NCBI RefSeq assembly: GCF_005080685.1
Contig: NZ_CP039371.1
Location: 2,170,001 to 2,234,000 of the forward strand
Origin: Pseudomonas putida
Lineage (GTDB): Bacteria; Pseudomonadota; Gammaproteobacteria; Pseudomonadales; Pseudomonadaceae
Reading direction: 5' to 3'
Length of the DNA: 64,000 nt
Below are positions 32,873-42,103 of this stretch, piece by piece (positions within the stretch are counted from its first letter, which is position 1; every line of letters starts with the position of its first letter). The translations under genes and the position numbers were made by a program. The notes beneath the pieces were generated by a model. That model saw nothing but the letters and a program-made list of their open reading frames with translations, searched no databases and was not told the origin of the DNA.

Positions 32873-33068
32873 AATAGCTAACCCGGATACTGTGATTTGA
32901 CCCTATGGATGGTGCCTCGTAATACTCCAGTACAGCAATACAGCGCACGCCAAGATGCGCCATCCCGGGATGTTCGCCCGGGAACATGCAGCCCGCTGCA
33001 TGGCTTCGATTGACGCCGAAGCAACTGACGCATTGTTCGATCTGCCCCATGCACTTCGGAGATAGTCT

Positions 33069-34144
33069 GTGAATAACTATAAAACGCACCTCGCAACGCC
33101 GTCATTGCACCCGCTCACCCGTCTCGCCCACGCTGTCGCCCTGGCTTTCGTCGGGCTCGGCAGCGCCATGGCCCATGCGCAGCCAACGCTGTACGTGGCG
33201 GGTGTCGGGGTTCCACCGAACAGATGTACAAGACCAAGGTCATTCCCACATTCGAGAAGGAGCACGACGTCAAGGTGGTCTACGTCGCCGGCAACTCGAC
33301 CGAGACCCTGGCCAAGCTCCAGGCGCAGAAAGGCCGCCAGCAGATCAACGTGGCGCTGATGGACGATGGGCCGATGTACCAGGCGCTGCAGATGGGCCTG
33401 TGCGAGAAGCTTGACGACGCCCCGGTCTACAAGGACCTCTATCCGCTGGCACGGATCAGCCCGCAGGCGACCGGTGTCGGCGTGGTCGCCACCGGCATCG
33501 GCTACAACGAGGAAGCCTTCAAGAAGCGCGGCTGGACGCCACCGGACTCCTGGGAAAACCTCACCGACCCACGCTACAGGCAATTGCTCGGCATGCCGCC
33601 GGTGACCAACACCTACGGCTTGCACACGCTGGTGGAAATGGCTCGCCTGCGCGGCGGTGGGGAGAAAGACATCGACCCAGGCTTCAAGGCGCTCAAGGAC
33701 GAAATCGGCCCCAACGTCCTGGCCTGGGTGTCGGCGCCGGGTGAGATGGACGGCATGATGCAGAACGGCGACGTGGTCATGGCGGTGTATGGCAGCGGCC
33801 GCGCGGTGGCGTTGCAAGGCACCGGTTTCCCGCTCAAGTTCATCTACCCCAAGGAGGGCGCCGTCGCCCTGCAGATCGCCGCCTGCGCCGTCACCCCCAA
33901 TGCGCAGCCCGAACTGTCGCAGTTGTTCATCCAGCACGTGCTGTCGCCCGAGGTGCAGGCCATCCAGGCGCAGCAGAACGGCTACGCGCCGGTCAACCAG
34001 ACCGTCTCCCTCACGCCCGAGGTCGCTGCCCGCATGCCCTATGGTCCGGACAAGATCAACGCCTTGATCAAGGTCGACTGGGAGACGATCAATCAACAGC
34101 GCAGCGAGTGGACGACGCGCTGGAATCGCACGGTCGAGCGCTAG
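33069..34144 (+). CDS. ABC transporter substrate-binding protein, PotD/iron type (frameshifted)
   Basis: A GTG start at 33069 with GGAGATA upstream gives a signal peptide (hydrophobic HAVALAFVGLGSAMAHA) and the mature start QPTLYVAGVG. The frame breaks in GGGG at 33207-33210; one more G gives GGSTEQMYKTKVIPTFEKEH, continuing to TAG at 34144 in a family-1 solute-binding protein of about 358 residues. Features such as GVGVVATGIGYNEEAFKKRGW and PDSWENLTDPRY are typical of binding proteins for polyamines, 2-aminoethylphosphonate or iron. It is first in the operon with ATPase and two permeases. Ligand unknown; probably an amine. Confidence 0.9.
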
Positions 34145-34184
34145 CGCCGCACCGTTCCCGACCCTTCCCGACCACTTTCTGGAG

Positions 34185-34203
34185 ACGCAGGCCCGGCCTG
34201 CGT
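34185..34203. promoter_or_regulatory. Inverted repeat between binding-protein and ATPase genes
   Basis: ACGCAGGCC-C-GGCCTGCGT is a perfect 9-base inverted repeat 41 bases after the binding-protein stop and just before the ATPase ATG. Such hairpins often protect the binding-protein message and reduce expression of the following ATPase gene; that role is inferred. Confidence 0.45.
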
Positions 34204-34212
34204 GGCAAGCCT

Positions 34213-35285
34213 ATGGCATTTCTATCGCTCGAAGGTATCGTCAAGACCTATGGCAGCTTCCGCGCCATCGACGGGTTGAACCTGGAAGTCCGGCACGGCG
34301 AGTTCATTTCCTTGCTCGGACCCTCCGGCTGCGGCAAGACCACCACCTTGCAGTCCATCGCCGGCTTCGTGCAGCCAACCGAAGGACGCATCGTCCTGGA
34401 CGGGCGCGACATCACCCATGTGCGTCCCGAACAGCGCGGCCTTGGCATCGTTTTTCAAAGCTATGCGCTGTTCCCGCACATGACCGTGGCGCAGAACATC
34501 AGCTTCGGTCTGGAGATGCGCGGCGTGGCCAAGGCCGAGCGCGGCAAGCGCATTACCGAAGCGCTCGACCTGGTGCGCCTTGCCGGGCTGGGGAGCGGTA
34601 TCCCAAGGCGCTGTCCGGTGGCCAACGCCAGCGCGTGGCCATTGCCCGGGCGCTGGCGATCAGGCCGAACCTGCTATTGCTCGACGAACCGATGTCCAAC
34701 CTCGATGCCAAGCTGCGCGAGGAGATGCACATCGAACTGCGGGCGATTCAGCGCGACCTGGGCATCACCACGATCCTGGTCACTCACGACCAGGTCGAGG
34801 CGATGACCATGAGCGACCGCATCGCCGTGATGCAGAGGGGCCGGATCGTGCAGATCGACACGCCTTTCGAGGCCTACGAACGCCCGCATTCGCCCTTCGC
34901 CTCGGCATTTCTGGGCAAGACCAACGCTTTCGCTGGCGCCGTGCAAACGCGCAATGCGCGCTGCTGCCATGTGCAGGTCAAGGACACGCTGCTGCACGTG
35001 CCCCACGAGGACCGCTCGCTGGGCGATGAGGTGAACGTCTACATCCGCCCGGAGAAGATCCGCCTGACCGAGGCGGGCAAGGGCCGCATGAACGGCCGGA
35101 TCCGCTTGCGCGTGTTCCTCGGCAACCTGTGGCTGATCGCCGTGGAAAGCCACTTCGGCGTGGTCCACATGACCCAGCCCAACCTCGGCGCGCCACCGCC
35201 CGAGGAGCACAGCGAGGTCGGCCTGGACTGGTCCGACGACGATCTGCGGCTGCTGGACCGGGAGGTCGCCCATGGCCAGGTATGA
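34213..35285 (+). CDS. ABC transporter ATP-binding protein, PotA-like (frameshifted)
   Basis: ATG 34213 begins MAFLSLEGIVKTYGSFRAIDG. Walker A is GPSGCGKTT and the Q loop is VFQSYALFPHM. The ABC signature is broken by one missing G in GGGG at 34590-34593: the restored frame reads LGERYPKALSGGQRQRVAIARAL, followed by Walker B LLLLDEPMSNLDAKLR, the switch His in VTHDQVEAM and a C-terminal TOBE domain, ending at 35285. About 357 residues restored, as for PotA/FbpC types. It drives the transporter with the two permeases. The permease ATG at 35272 overlaps its end. Confidence 0.92.
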
Positions 35286-36144
35286 TGCCGAGCACGTCGG
35301 CGCCGCGCCGTGGATGCTCAGCGGCCCGGCGCTGCTGGTGTTCGTCGCGCTGCTGCTGGTACCGCTGCTGTTGACCGGGTTGCTTTCGCTCAACCTGTTC
35401 AGCGAGGCCGGCGAGGTCTTGCCCAGCTACAGCCTCGGCAACTACCTGGAGGTGTTCAAGGACGAGTACTTCCACGAGATCTTCCTGCGCACCGGCGCCA
35501 TGGCGCTGGCGGTCACGGCCCTGTGCGTGCTGACCGGCGTGCCGGAGACCATCATCATCGCGCGCATGGCGCCGCGCTGGCGATCGTTGTTCCTGCTGGT
35601 GGTGCTGGGGCCGCTGCTGATCTCGGTGGTGGTGCGGACCCTGGGTTGGGCGATCCTGCTGGGCAACAACGGCCTGATCAACGACGCCTTGCAGGCCCTG
35701 GGCATCACCGAGCAACCGGTGCGGATGATGTTCACCCAGGTGGGCGTGATCATTGCGCTGACCCACGTGCTGGTGCCGTTCATGGTCATTGCCGTGTGGG
35801 CCACCTTGCAGCGCCTCGACCTGCAGGTCGAATGGGCCGGCCTGTCGCTCGGGGCATCGCGCGTGACCGTGTTCCGCCGCATCATCCTGCCGCAGATCAT
35901 GCCCGGCATCCTGTCCGGCTCGATCATCGTCTTCGCCCTGGCTGCCTCGGCCTTCGCCACCCCCGCGATCATCGGCGGGCGGCGCCTGAAAGTGGTGGCG
36001 ACAGCGGCCTACGACGAGTTCCTCGGGACACTCAACTGGCCCCTTGGCGCCGCCATCGCGATGCTTCTGCTGGTGGCCAACCTGGTCATCATCCTCGGTT
36101 GCAGCAAGCTGGCCGAGCGCCGCTTCAAGCAAGTCTTCGAGTAA
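35272..36144 (+). CDS. ABC transporter permease, PotB-like
   Basis: The 290-residue protein has six hydrophobic segments (the first LLVFVALLLVPLLLTGLLSL) and the EAA loop AGLSLGASRVTVFRRIILPQIMPGIL that contacts the ATPase. It starts 14 bases before the ATPase stop and ends six bases before the next permease, so the three are coupled. Similar permeases move polyamines, putrescine or phosphonates. Confidence 0.93.
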   Translation: MARYDAEHVGAAPWMLSGPALLVFVALLLVPLLLTGLLSLNLFSEAGEVLPSYSLGNYLEVFKDEYFHEIFLRTGAMALAVTALCVLTGVPETIIIARMAPRWRSLFLLVVLGPLLISVVVRTLGWAILLGNNGLINDALQALGITEQPVRMMFTQVGVIIALTHVLVPFMVIAVWATLQRLDLQVEWAGLSLGASRVTVFRRIILPQIMPGILSGSIIVFALAASAFATPAIIGGRRLKVVATAAYDEFLGTLNWPLGAAIAMLLLVANLVIILGCSKLAERRFKQVFE

Positions 36145-36150
36145 GCCGCC

Positions 36151-36948
36151 ATGCACAAGAACGGATTTTTCTCGCTGCTGTTCCACATCGCCTTCGTCAC
36201 CTTCATCGCCGCCCCGCTGGTGGTGGTGATGGCCATGGCATTCACCGACAAGGGCTACCTGTCACTGCCGACCGATGGCTTGTCGTTGCGCTGGTTCCGC
36301 ACGCTGCTGGAGAACCAGGAAATGCTCGACGCATTCTACCTGTCGCTCAAGCTCGGGCTGGTCTCGGCCACGCTGGCCACGCTGCTGGCGATACCTGCGG
36401 CGCTGGCGATCAGTCGCTATGCGTTTCCGGGGCGGGGCGCCATTACCGGGTTCCTGTTGTCACCGCTGATGATTCCGTCCGTGGTGCTGGGCATCGCGTT
36501 CCTGCGCTTCTTTTCGGTGGCGCAGATCGGCGGGTCGTTGTGGACGCTGGCCCTGACCCACGTGATCGTCGTGCTGCCTTATGCGCTGCGCCTGACCCTG
36601 GCATCGACCATCGGCCTCGAGCGCGACATCGAGCACGCCGCGCTGTCGCTCGGCGCACGCCGCTGGACGGCGTTCTACCGGGTGGTGCTGCCGCGCATCC
36701 GCACCGGCGTGATGGGCGGCTGGATGCTGGCGTTCATCCAGAGCTTCGACGAACTGACCATGACCGTTTTCGTTGCCACCCCCGGCACCACCACACTGCC
36801 GGTGGCCATGTACAACCAGATTTCCCAGACCATCGACCCGTTGATCACCGCCGTGTCGGCAGTGCTGATCGTCGGCACTGTTCTGCTGATGCTGGTCCTG
36901 GACCGGCTGGTCGGGCTCGACCGGGTGCTGATCGGAGAAGGCAAATGA
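36151..36948 (+). CDS. ABC transporter permease, PotC-like
   Basis: A 265-residue inner-membrane protein with six segments and the EAA loop AALSLGARRWTAFYRVVLPRIRTGVM. It pairs with the preceding permease to form the channel. The N-terminus (FHIAFVTFIAAPLVVVMAMAFTDKGYLSLP) and length match PotC-type subunits. Its stop TGA overlaps the ATG of the next gene, the first flavoprotein, so transport and catabolic genes are translationally coupled, supporting the view that the imported compound is the flavoprotein's substrate. Confidence 0.93.
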   Translation: MHKNGFFSLLFHIAFVTFIAAPLVVVMAMAFTDKGYLSLPTDGLSLRWFRTLLENQEMLDAFYLSLKLGLVSATLATLLAIPAALAISRYAFPGRGAITGFLLSPLMIPSVVLGIAFLRFFSVAQIGGSLWTLALTHVIVVLPYALRLTLASTIGLERDIEHAALSLGARRWTAFYRVVLPRIRTGVMGGWMLAFIQSFDELTMTVFVATPGTTTLPVAMYNQISQTIDPLITAVSAVLIVGTVLLMLVLDRLVGLDRVLIGEGK

Positions 36949-38078
36949 ACCAGGATCTGCAGCAGCAGGATGTGATCGTGATCGGCGGTGGCCTGGTGGG
37001 CATGGCCGTGGCCTATGGCCTGGCTTGCCGTGGCGCTGCGGTGCGGGTGCTGGACCAGGGCGATGATGCGTTTCGCGCATCGCGAGGCAACTTCGGCCTG
37101 GTCTGGGTCCAGGGCAAGGGCCATGACCTGCCCGAATACGCGCGCTGGACCCGCTCTTCGGCAACGCGCTGGCCAGCCTTCGCCCAGTCCCTGCTGGCCG
37201 ACAGCGGTGTCGACGTGCACCTGCGTCAGCCCGGCGGCTTTCATATGTGTTTCAGCGACGAAGAGCTGCTGGAACGCCAGGCACGCTTGCAAACCCTGCA
37301 GCGAACCGTGGGCGACTACCCGTTCCAGATGCTCGATGCAGCTGAGCTCAAGGCCCGCTTGCCGTTGATTGGGCCAGCCGTGGTGGGCGCCAGCTACACG
37401 CCCCAGGACGGCCACGTGAATCCGCTGAAACTTCTGCGTGCCTTGCACACCGCGGCACAGGCCAAGGGTGTGGTGGTGCGCAGCGGGGTTCAGGTCGAGC
37501 GGATCGACAGTGCGCCTGGCGAGTTTCGCGTGGTCAGCCGCCAGGGACGCTTCGTCGCACCTCGCGTGGTGCTCGCGGCGGGGCTGGGCAATGCCATCCT
37601 GGCCCGGCACGTGGGCTTGCATGCCCCGGTGGCGCCGAACCGCGGCCAGGTGCTGATCAGCGAGCGGCTGCAGCCATTTCTCGATTACCCGACCATCAAT
37701 GTCCGCCAGACCGACGAAGGCACCGTGCAGCTGGGCGACTCCATGGAGGAGGTTGGCTTCGACGACAGCACCAGCAGCGAGGTGCTCGCGGCGATCGCCC
37801 GACGCGGCATCGCGACCTTTCCGTTGCTGCGCGATGTGCGCCTGGTCCGGGCCTGGGGGGCATTGCGCGTGCTGAGCCCGGATGGTTATCCGATCTACCA
37901 GCAGTCGGCAAGCCACCCAGGCGCGTTCGTGGTCACCTGCCACAGCGGTGTGACCCTGGCCGCCGCCCATGCCTTGCGCATCGCGCCGTGGATCATGGGC
38001 GCGACCAGACCCGAAGAACTGCAGGCGTTCGCAGGCGAGCGCTTCCTCGAAGACAAGGTGTTTTCCCATGCTCACTGA
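36945..38078 (+). CDS. FAD-dependent oxidoreductase, DAO/beta-subunit type (first copy)
   Basis: ATG 36945 overlaps the permease stop. The 377-residue protein begins with a Rossmann FAD motif (VIVIGGGLVGMAVAYGLA) followed by a DAO-family fold: RGNFGLVWVQGKGHDLPEY, GQVLISERLQPFLDYPTIN, and a late HPGAFVVTCHSGVTLAAA. It resembles HcnC/OoxB-type subunits that oxidise the C-N bond of glycine, opines, proline or hydroxyproline. A huge overlapping frame beginning at 35310 only becomes this gene in its last third. The following gene starts 11 bases before its stop. Substrate unknown. Confidence 0.9.
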   Translation: MNQDLQQQDVIVIGGGLVGMAVAYGLACRGAAVRVLDQGDDAFRASRGNFGLVWVQGKGHDLPEYARWTRSSATRWPAFAQSLLADSGVDVHLRQPGGFHMCFSDEELLERQARLQTLQRTVGDYPFQMLDAAELKARLPLIGPAVVGASYTPQDGHVNPLKLLRALHTAAQAKGVVVRSGVQVERIDSAPGEFRVVSRQGRFVAPRVVLAAGLGNAILARHVGLHAPVAPNRGQVLISERLQPFLDYPTINVRQTDEGTVQLGDSMEEVGFDDSTSSEVLAAIARRGIATFPLLRDVRLVRAWGALRVLSPDGYPIYQQSASHPGAFVVTCHSGVTLAAAHALRIAPWIMGATRPEELQAFAGERFLEDKVFSHAH

Positions 38079-38421
38079 TCCACTGTTCAAACCCGTCATC
38101 AGCGAAGCCGGCACGCCGCGTTCGGTGAGCCTGAGCTTCAATGACCAACCCTTGAGCGTTCCCGCAGGCATGAGCGTGGCCGCCGCGATGCTGATGGCCG
38201 GGGTCCGGCGGTTTCGTGCCACGCCCGTCAGCGAATCGCCACGCGCTGCGTATTGCATGATGGGCGTGTGCTTCGAGTGCCTGGTGGAAATCGATGGCGT
38301 GCCCAATCGCCAGAGTTGCTTGATCGAAGTGCAGGAGGGCATGCGCATCCGCTCGCAAGAAGGTGCCCGCGACCTGATCTATCAACCGGCAAGCGTGCCG
38401 GCCGTGGAGGTGCAGCCATGA
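38068..38421 (+). CDS. (2Fe-2S)-binding subunit, HcnA-like
   Basis: The 117-residue protein carries a plant-type ferredoxin motif: AAYC-MMGV-C-FE-C, then SCL about 15 residues later, binding one [2Fe-2S] cluster. It corresponds to HcnA/OoxA-gamma-like small subunits of heteromeric amine dehydrogenases, relaying electrons between the two flavoproteins. It overlaps the preceding flavoprotein gene by 11 bases and the next by four. Confidence 0.92.
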   Translation: MLTDPLFKPVISEAGTPRSVSLSFNDQPLSVPAGMSVAAAMLMAGVRRFRATPVSESPRAAYCMMGVCFECLVEIDGVPNRQSCLIEVQEGMRIRSQEGARDLIYQPASVPAVEVQP

Positions 38422-39793
38422 ACCCTCGGAACGTCGATGTCGTGGTGATCGGAGCCGGCCCAGCCGGCATGGCGGCGGCTACCCGCATGGCCGACCTGGG
38501 CATGCAAGTGGTGTTGCTGGACGAGCAGGGCAGCGCGGGCGGGCAGATCTATCGCGGTATCACCCTGGCGCCGTTGTCGCGGCGCGATCTGCTGGCCCCG
38601 ACTATGCCCAGGGCAACGCTTTGGCGCAGGCACTGGCGGCTTCGCGGGTGTGCGTCGAGCAGGGCGCGGCGGTATGGCAGGTGACCCGTGAGCACCAGGT
38701 CAGCTACCTGCAGGGCGGCAGCATGCGGACCCTGCAAGCCAGGGCGGTGGTACTGGCGACCGGTGCCATGGAAAGGCCGTTCCCGATCAGTGGTTGGACA
38801 CTGCCGGGGGTGATGACCGCAGGCGCTGCGCAGATCCTCCTGAAAAGCGCGGGGCTGGCGCCAAGCGAGCCGGTGGTGCTGGCGGGCTGCGGACCACTGC
38901 TGTACCTGCTGGGCTGGCAGTACCTGCGCGCCGGGGTGCAGATCAAGGCACTGGTCGACACCACCCGCGCCGAGGACTACTGGCGGGCGCGCCGTCACCT
39001 GTTCGCCGCGTTGCGTGCCTGGCCCTACCTGCGCAAGGGCCTGGATTTGATGCGCAGCCTACGCAGTGCAGGCATCGCCCATTACAAAGGCGCCGAGCAC
39101 CTGGCAATCGTGGGCGAGGAGGCGGCGCAAGCCCTGACGTTCACGGCGGCCGGCCAGGCGCGGCGCATCGATACGCGCTGCGTGCTGCTGCATCAGGGCG
39201 TGGTGCCGAACATCCAGTTCAGCCAGTCGCTGCGGGCAGGGCATGCCTGGGACGGCGAGCAGTTGTGTTTCCGCCCGGTCACCGACGGTTGGGGCGAACT
39301 CGATGTACCGGGTGTCTACGTCGCGGGCGATGGTGCTGGTATCGGTGGTGCCCAGGCGGCGGCGCTGCAGGGGCAACTCACGGCATTGGGCATCGCTGCC
39401 CGACTGGGCAAGCTCGAGGAGGCCGAACGAGACCGCCACGCCCAGCCGCTGCGCGACCAGTTGGACGCCAACCTGCGCATCCGGCCGTTTCTCGATGCGC
39501 TCTACCAGCCCAAGCCCGCCAACCGTATCCCCGCCGACGACGTGCTGGTGTGCCGCTGCGAGGAAATCACGGCCGGCCAGTTGCGAGGGTTCGTCGGCCT
39601 TGGTTGCACAGGGCCGAACCAGGCCAAGTCGTTCGGGCGCTGTGGCATGGGCCCGTGCCAGGGGCGCCTGTGCGGGCTGACGGTGACGGAAGTCATCGCC
39701 GATGCCCGCGGCGTTTCGGCGGCCGAGGTCGGCTACTACCGTATCCGTCCGCCCATCAAACCCATCACCTTGGGGGAGCTGGCCGGTGATTGA
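38418..39793 (+). CDS. NAD(P)/FAD-dependent oxidoreductase, HcnB/OoxA-like (frameshifted)
   Basis: From ATG 38418 the first FAD motif is VVVIGAGPAGMAAATRMADLG and GSAGGQIYRG. At 38594-38599 the frame breaks; one more base gives LLGPDYAQGNALAQAL, continuing with VVLATGAMERPFPISGWTLPGVM, a second nucleotide-binding motif (VVLAGCGPLLYLLG) and VYVAGDGAGIGGAQAAALQG. The C-terminus has a BFD-like Cys cluster (VCRCEEI, LGC, GRCGMGPCQGRLC). This is the alpha subunit of HcnABC / opine oxidase / D-hydroxyproline dehydrogenase complexes. About 459 residues restored. The next gene starts at a GTG eight bases before its stop. Confidence 0.92.
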
Positions 39794-40958
39794 ATCGACA
39801 TCGCGCCAAGCCGACGTCCTGGTGATAGGCGGTGGCATCCATGGCCTGAGCACGGCGCTGCACCTGGCTCGGGCCGGGGTCAAGGTGACCCTGCTCGAGG
39901 CCGAGTACTGCGGGCGGCATGCCTCCGGAGTGAATGCCGGTGGTGTGCGGACGCTGGGCCGGCATATACCCGAGATCCCGTTGTCGTTGTCGTCGAGTGC
40001 GCTGTGGCATGAGTTGCCGGCGCTGTTGGGGGACGACGCCAGCTTCGTGCCCAGCGGGCAGCTCAAGGTGGCCGAGAACCTGGACGAACTGCAGGCGTGC
40101 CGGCAGCGGGTATTGCAGTTGCAAGCCCTGGGCTTTCACCACGAACAATTGCTCGACCAGCAGCAGGTGCGCGAACGGCTGCCGGCCATGGCCCGGCATG
40201 TGACCGGCGGTATCTGGGTCGAGGGCGACGGCTACGCGCAACCCTTCAAGGCCGTCACGGCATTTCGCCTGGCTGCGCAGAACGTGGGGGTCCACATCCA
40301 TGAAGGCACGCCTGCACAAGGTATCGAGCAGGTCGGCAACCAGTGGCAGGTCAGCACCCCGGCAGGGCGCTTCTGCGCCGAACACCTGGTGGTCACGGCA
40401 GGTGCCTGGGCAGCGGACCTGGCAACCCAGGTGGGCGAAGCGGTGCCGCTGCACCCCGAGGGCCTGATGCTGATGGTCACCCACCGTGTCGCGCCGTTTT
40501 GCCAGCCCGTGCTGGGCGCCACTGGCCGGGCGCTGTCGTTCAAGCAGTTCGCCAATGGCACCCTGGTGATTGGCGGCAAGCTAATCGGCTCGCTGGACTT
40601 TCCCGCCCGCCACGGCGAAGTCGACATGGCCCGGTTGGGTACCAGCGCGCGCACCGTCACCGACCTGTTCCCGCATTTGCGCCACCTGGCCGTCAACCGC
40701 GTCTGGGCAGGCGTGGAAGCGTTCACCGCCGACGACCTGCCGGTGATCGGCAGCAGTCGCAAGGCGAGCAACCTGAGCTATTCCTTCGGCTTTTGCGGCA
40801 GTGGCTTCCAGATGGGCCCTGGCACCGGCAAACGCCTGGCCCAGCTCATCCTGGGCGAGCACTCCGACATAGACCTTGAGGCGTTCGCCATCGACCGATT
40901 CACCAGGGCCACGCCGGCCCCGATCATTCAACCCGCTCCATCCATCGTGCAACATTGA
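39786..40958 (+). CDS. FAD-dependent oxidoreductase, DAO/beta-subunit type (second copy)
   Basis: I set the start at GTG 39786 (VIESTSRQADVLVIGGGIHG) since GGGGGAG lies just upstream and the FAD motif must be N-terminal. The 390-residue protein is a DAO-family flavoprotein: GGGIHGLSTALHLARAG, RHASGVNAGGVRTLGRH, GEAVPLHPEGLMLMVTH and FGFCGSGFQMGPGTGKRLAQLI. It is only loosely similar to the first DAO protein in this operon, so it is not a recent duplicate. It is the likely catalytic (beta) subunit partnering the HcnB-like and HcnA-like subunits, or a separate dehydrogenase for a second step. Confidence 0.9.
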   Translation: MIESTSRQADVLVIGGGIHGLSTALHLARAGVKVTLLEAEYCGRHASGVNAGGVRTLGRHIPEIPLSLSSSALWHELPALLGDDASFVPSGQLKVAENLDELQACRQRVLQLQALGFHHEQLLDQQQVRERLPAMARHVTGGIWVEGDGYAQPFKAVTAFRLAAQNVGVHIHEGTPAQGIEQVGNQWQVSTPAGRFCAEHLVVTAGAWAADLATQVGEAVPLHPEGLMLMVTHRVAPFCQPVLGATGRALSFKQFANGTLVIGGKLIGSLDFPARHGEVDMARLGTSARTVTDLFPHLRHLAVNRVWAGVEAFTADDLPVIGSSRKASNLSYSFGFCGSGFQMGPGTGKRLAQLILGEHSDIDLEAFAIDRFTRATPAPIIQPAPSIVQH

Positions 40959-40967
40959 GGAGATTCC

Positions 40968-41321
40968 ATGCTCGACATTACCCGTATCGAAACCAATCAG
41001 CGCATGAGCCGCGTGGTGCAGTGCAACGGCTTCACCTTCCTTGGCGGCCAGACCGCCACCGACCGCAGCCTGGACATCAAGGGCCAGACTGCGCAGGTGC
41101 TGGAAAAGATCGACAACTACCTGGCCAAGGCCGGCCTGGACAAGACCCGCATTCTTACCGCCCAGGTCTGGCTGTCGGACATCGCGGCCAATTTCGCCGG
41201 CATGAACGAGGTCTGGGATGCCTGGGCGCCGGAGGGGCATGCGCCAGCGCGGGCGACGGTCGAGTCGCGCCTGGCATCCCCCGATCTGCTGGTGGAGATC
41301 ACCGTGGTCGCGGCGGGTTGA
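40968..41321 (+). CDS. RidA family protein (imine/enamine deaminase)
   Basis: The 117-residue protein has the RidA fold signatures: SRVVQCNGFTFLGGQTATD, ILTAQVWLSDIAANFAGMNEVWDAW, PARATVESRLASPDLLVEITVVA, including the conserved Arg in PARATVE and C-terminal Glu in VEITVVA. RidA proteins hydrolyse reactive 2-imino acids to keto acids. Located nine bases after the second DAO gene, it fits as the step that clears an imine made by the oxidase. A strong hairpin follows at 41360. Confidence 0.95.
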   Translation: MLDITRIETNQRMSRVVQCNGFTFLGGQTATDRSLDIKGQTAQVLEKIDNYLAKAGLDKTRILTAQVWLSDIAANFAGMNEVWDAWAPEGHAPARATVESRLASPDLLVEITVVAAG

Positions 41322-41359
41322 TCGCGAGCGCGCTGTAACGGTTGTCATTGATGTGAACG

Positions 41360-41401
41360 AGGCCTTGGCAGGCTGTGCAAAGCAGGCTGCCAAGGCCTTT
41401 G
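41360..41401 (+). terminator. Terminator-like hairpin after RidA gene
   Basis: AGGCCTTGGCAG ... CTGCCAAGGCCT forms a 12-base GC-rich stem with a short interrupted loop, followed by TTTGTGTG. The T run is short, but position right behind the operon supports termination. Confidence 0.6.
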
Positions 41402-42103
41402 TGTGTTAGGGCGGATTCGCTACTGGGAAAGTCCCCCCCTCTGACCGCTGGCTGATGTGCCAGAAAGGTTCTTCACGGGGTGTGGGGAGCTGGTTTGGTT
41501 TGGCAGTGAGGCTGGGAACGGTCCATTTTGTGTAGCGGCGCTACTGGCCCCTTCCGCCTTTACGGCGGGCAACTTTTTTCTTGGAAAAAGTTGCTCAAAA
41601 CCGCTTGCTCCCACATACGGCCCCTACGCTGCGCTTCGGGGTTCCCTCGCTCCGGCGGCTTGCGGGCCCGCGCGGCCTACGACTTGCTCCGCAAGTCTAC
41701 ATCTCGCGCCTTCGGCTACGCCGAAGGGTGCTGCGCACCTGGCCCTCCAGCCGCCTACGCTCGGCCTCCTGAGGTCGCGGGTAGATCAAGATCAAAAGCC
41801 AGATCAAAAGCCAGAGCAACGGCAGGCGAATCGCTGCGCTCTCGCTTACCTTTACCTATCGCTTTGTGTTGCAGCGGATAGCGCGGTGTCTCTTTCGAAG
41901 ATAACGCCAGTGCAGGCGCCGCCCCTAACTTCGCGACGTCAGGAGGCCGAGCGTAGGCGCCTGTAGGGCCAGGTGCGCAGCACCCTTCGGCGTAGCCGAA
42001 GGCGCGAGATGTAGACTTGCGGAGCAAGTCGTAGGCCGCGCGGGCCCGGAAGGCGCCGCAGCGAGGGGACCCGTAGCGAAGCGGAGGGCCGGATGCAGGA
42101 GCG

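Noticed and set aside
35310..38078. A 922-codon frame that could look like a permease-oxidoreductase fusion
   Set aside because: The first two thirds read the two permease genes out of frame (Arg/His/Ala-rich, no membrane helices). Only the part from 36945 is a real protein, with its own start overlapping the permease stop.
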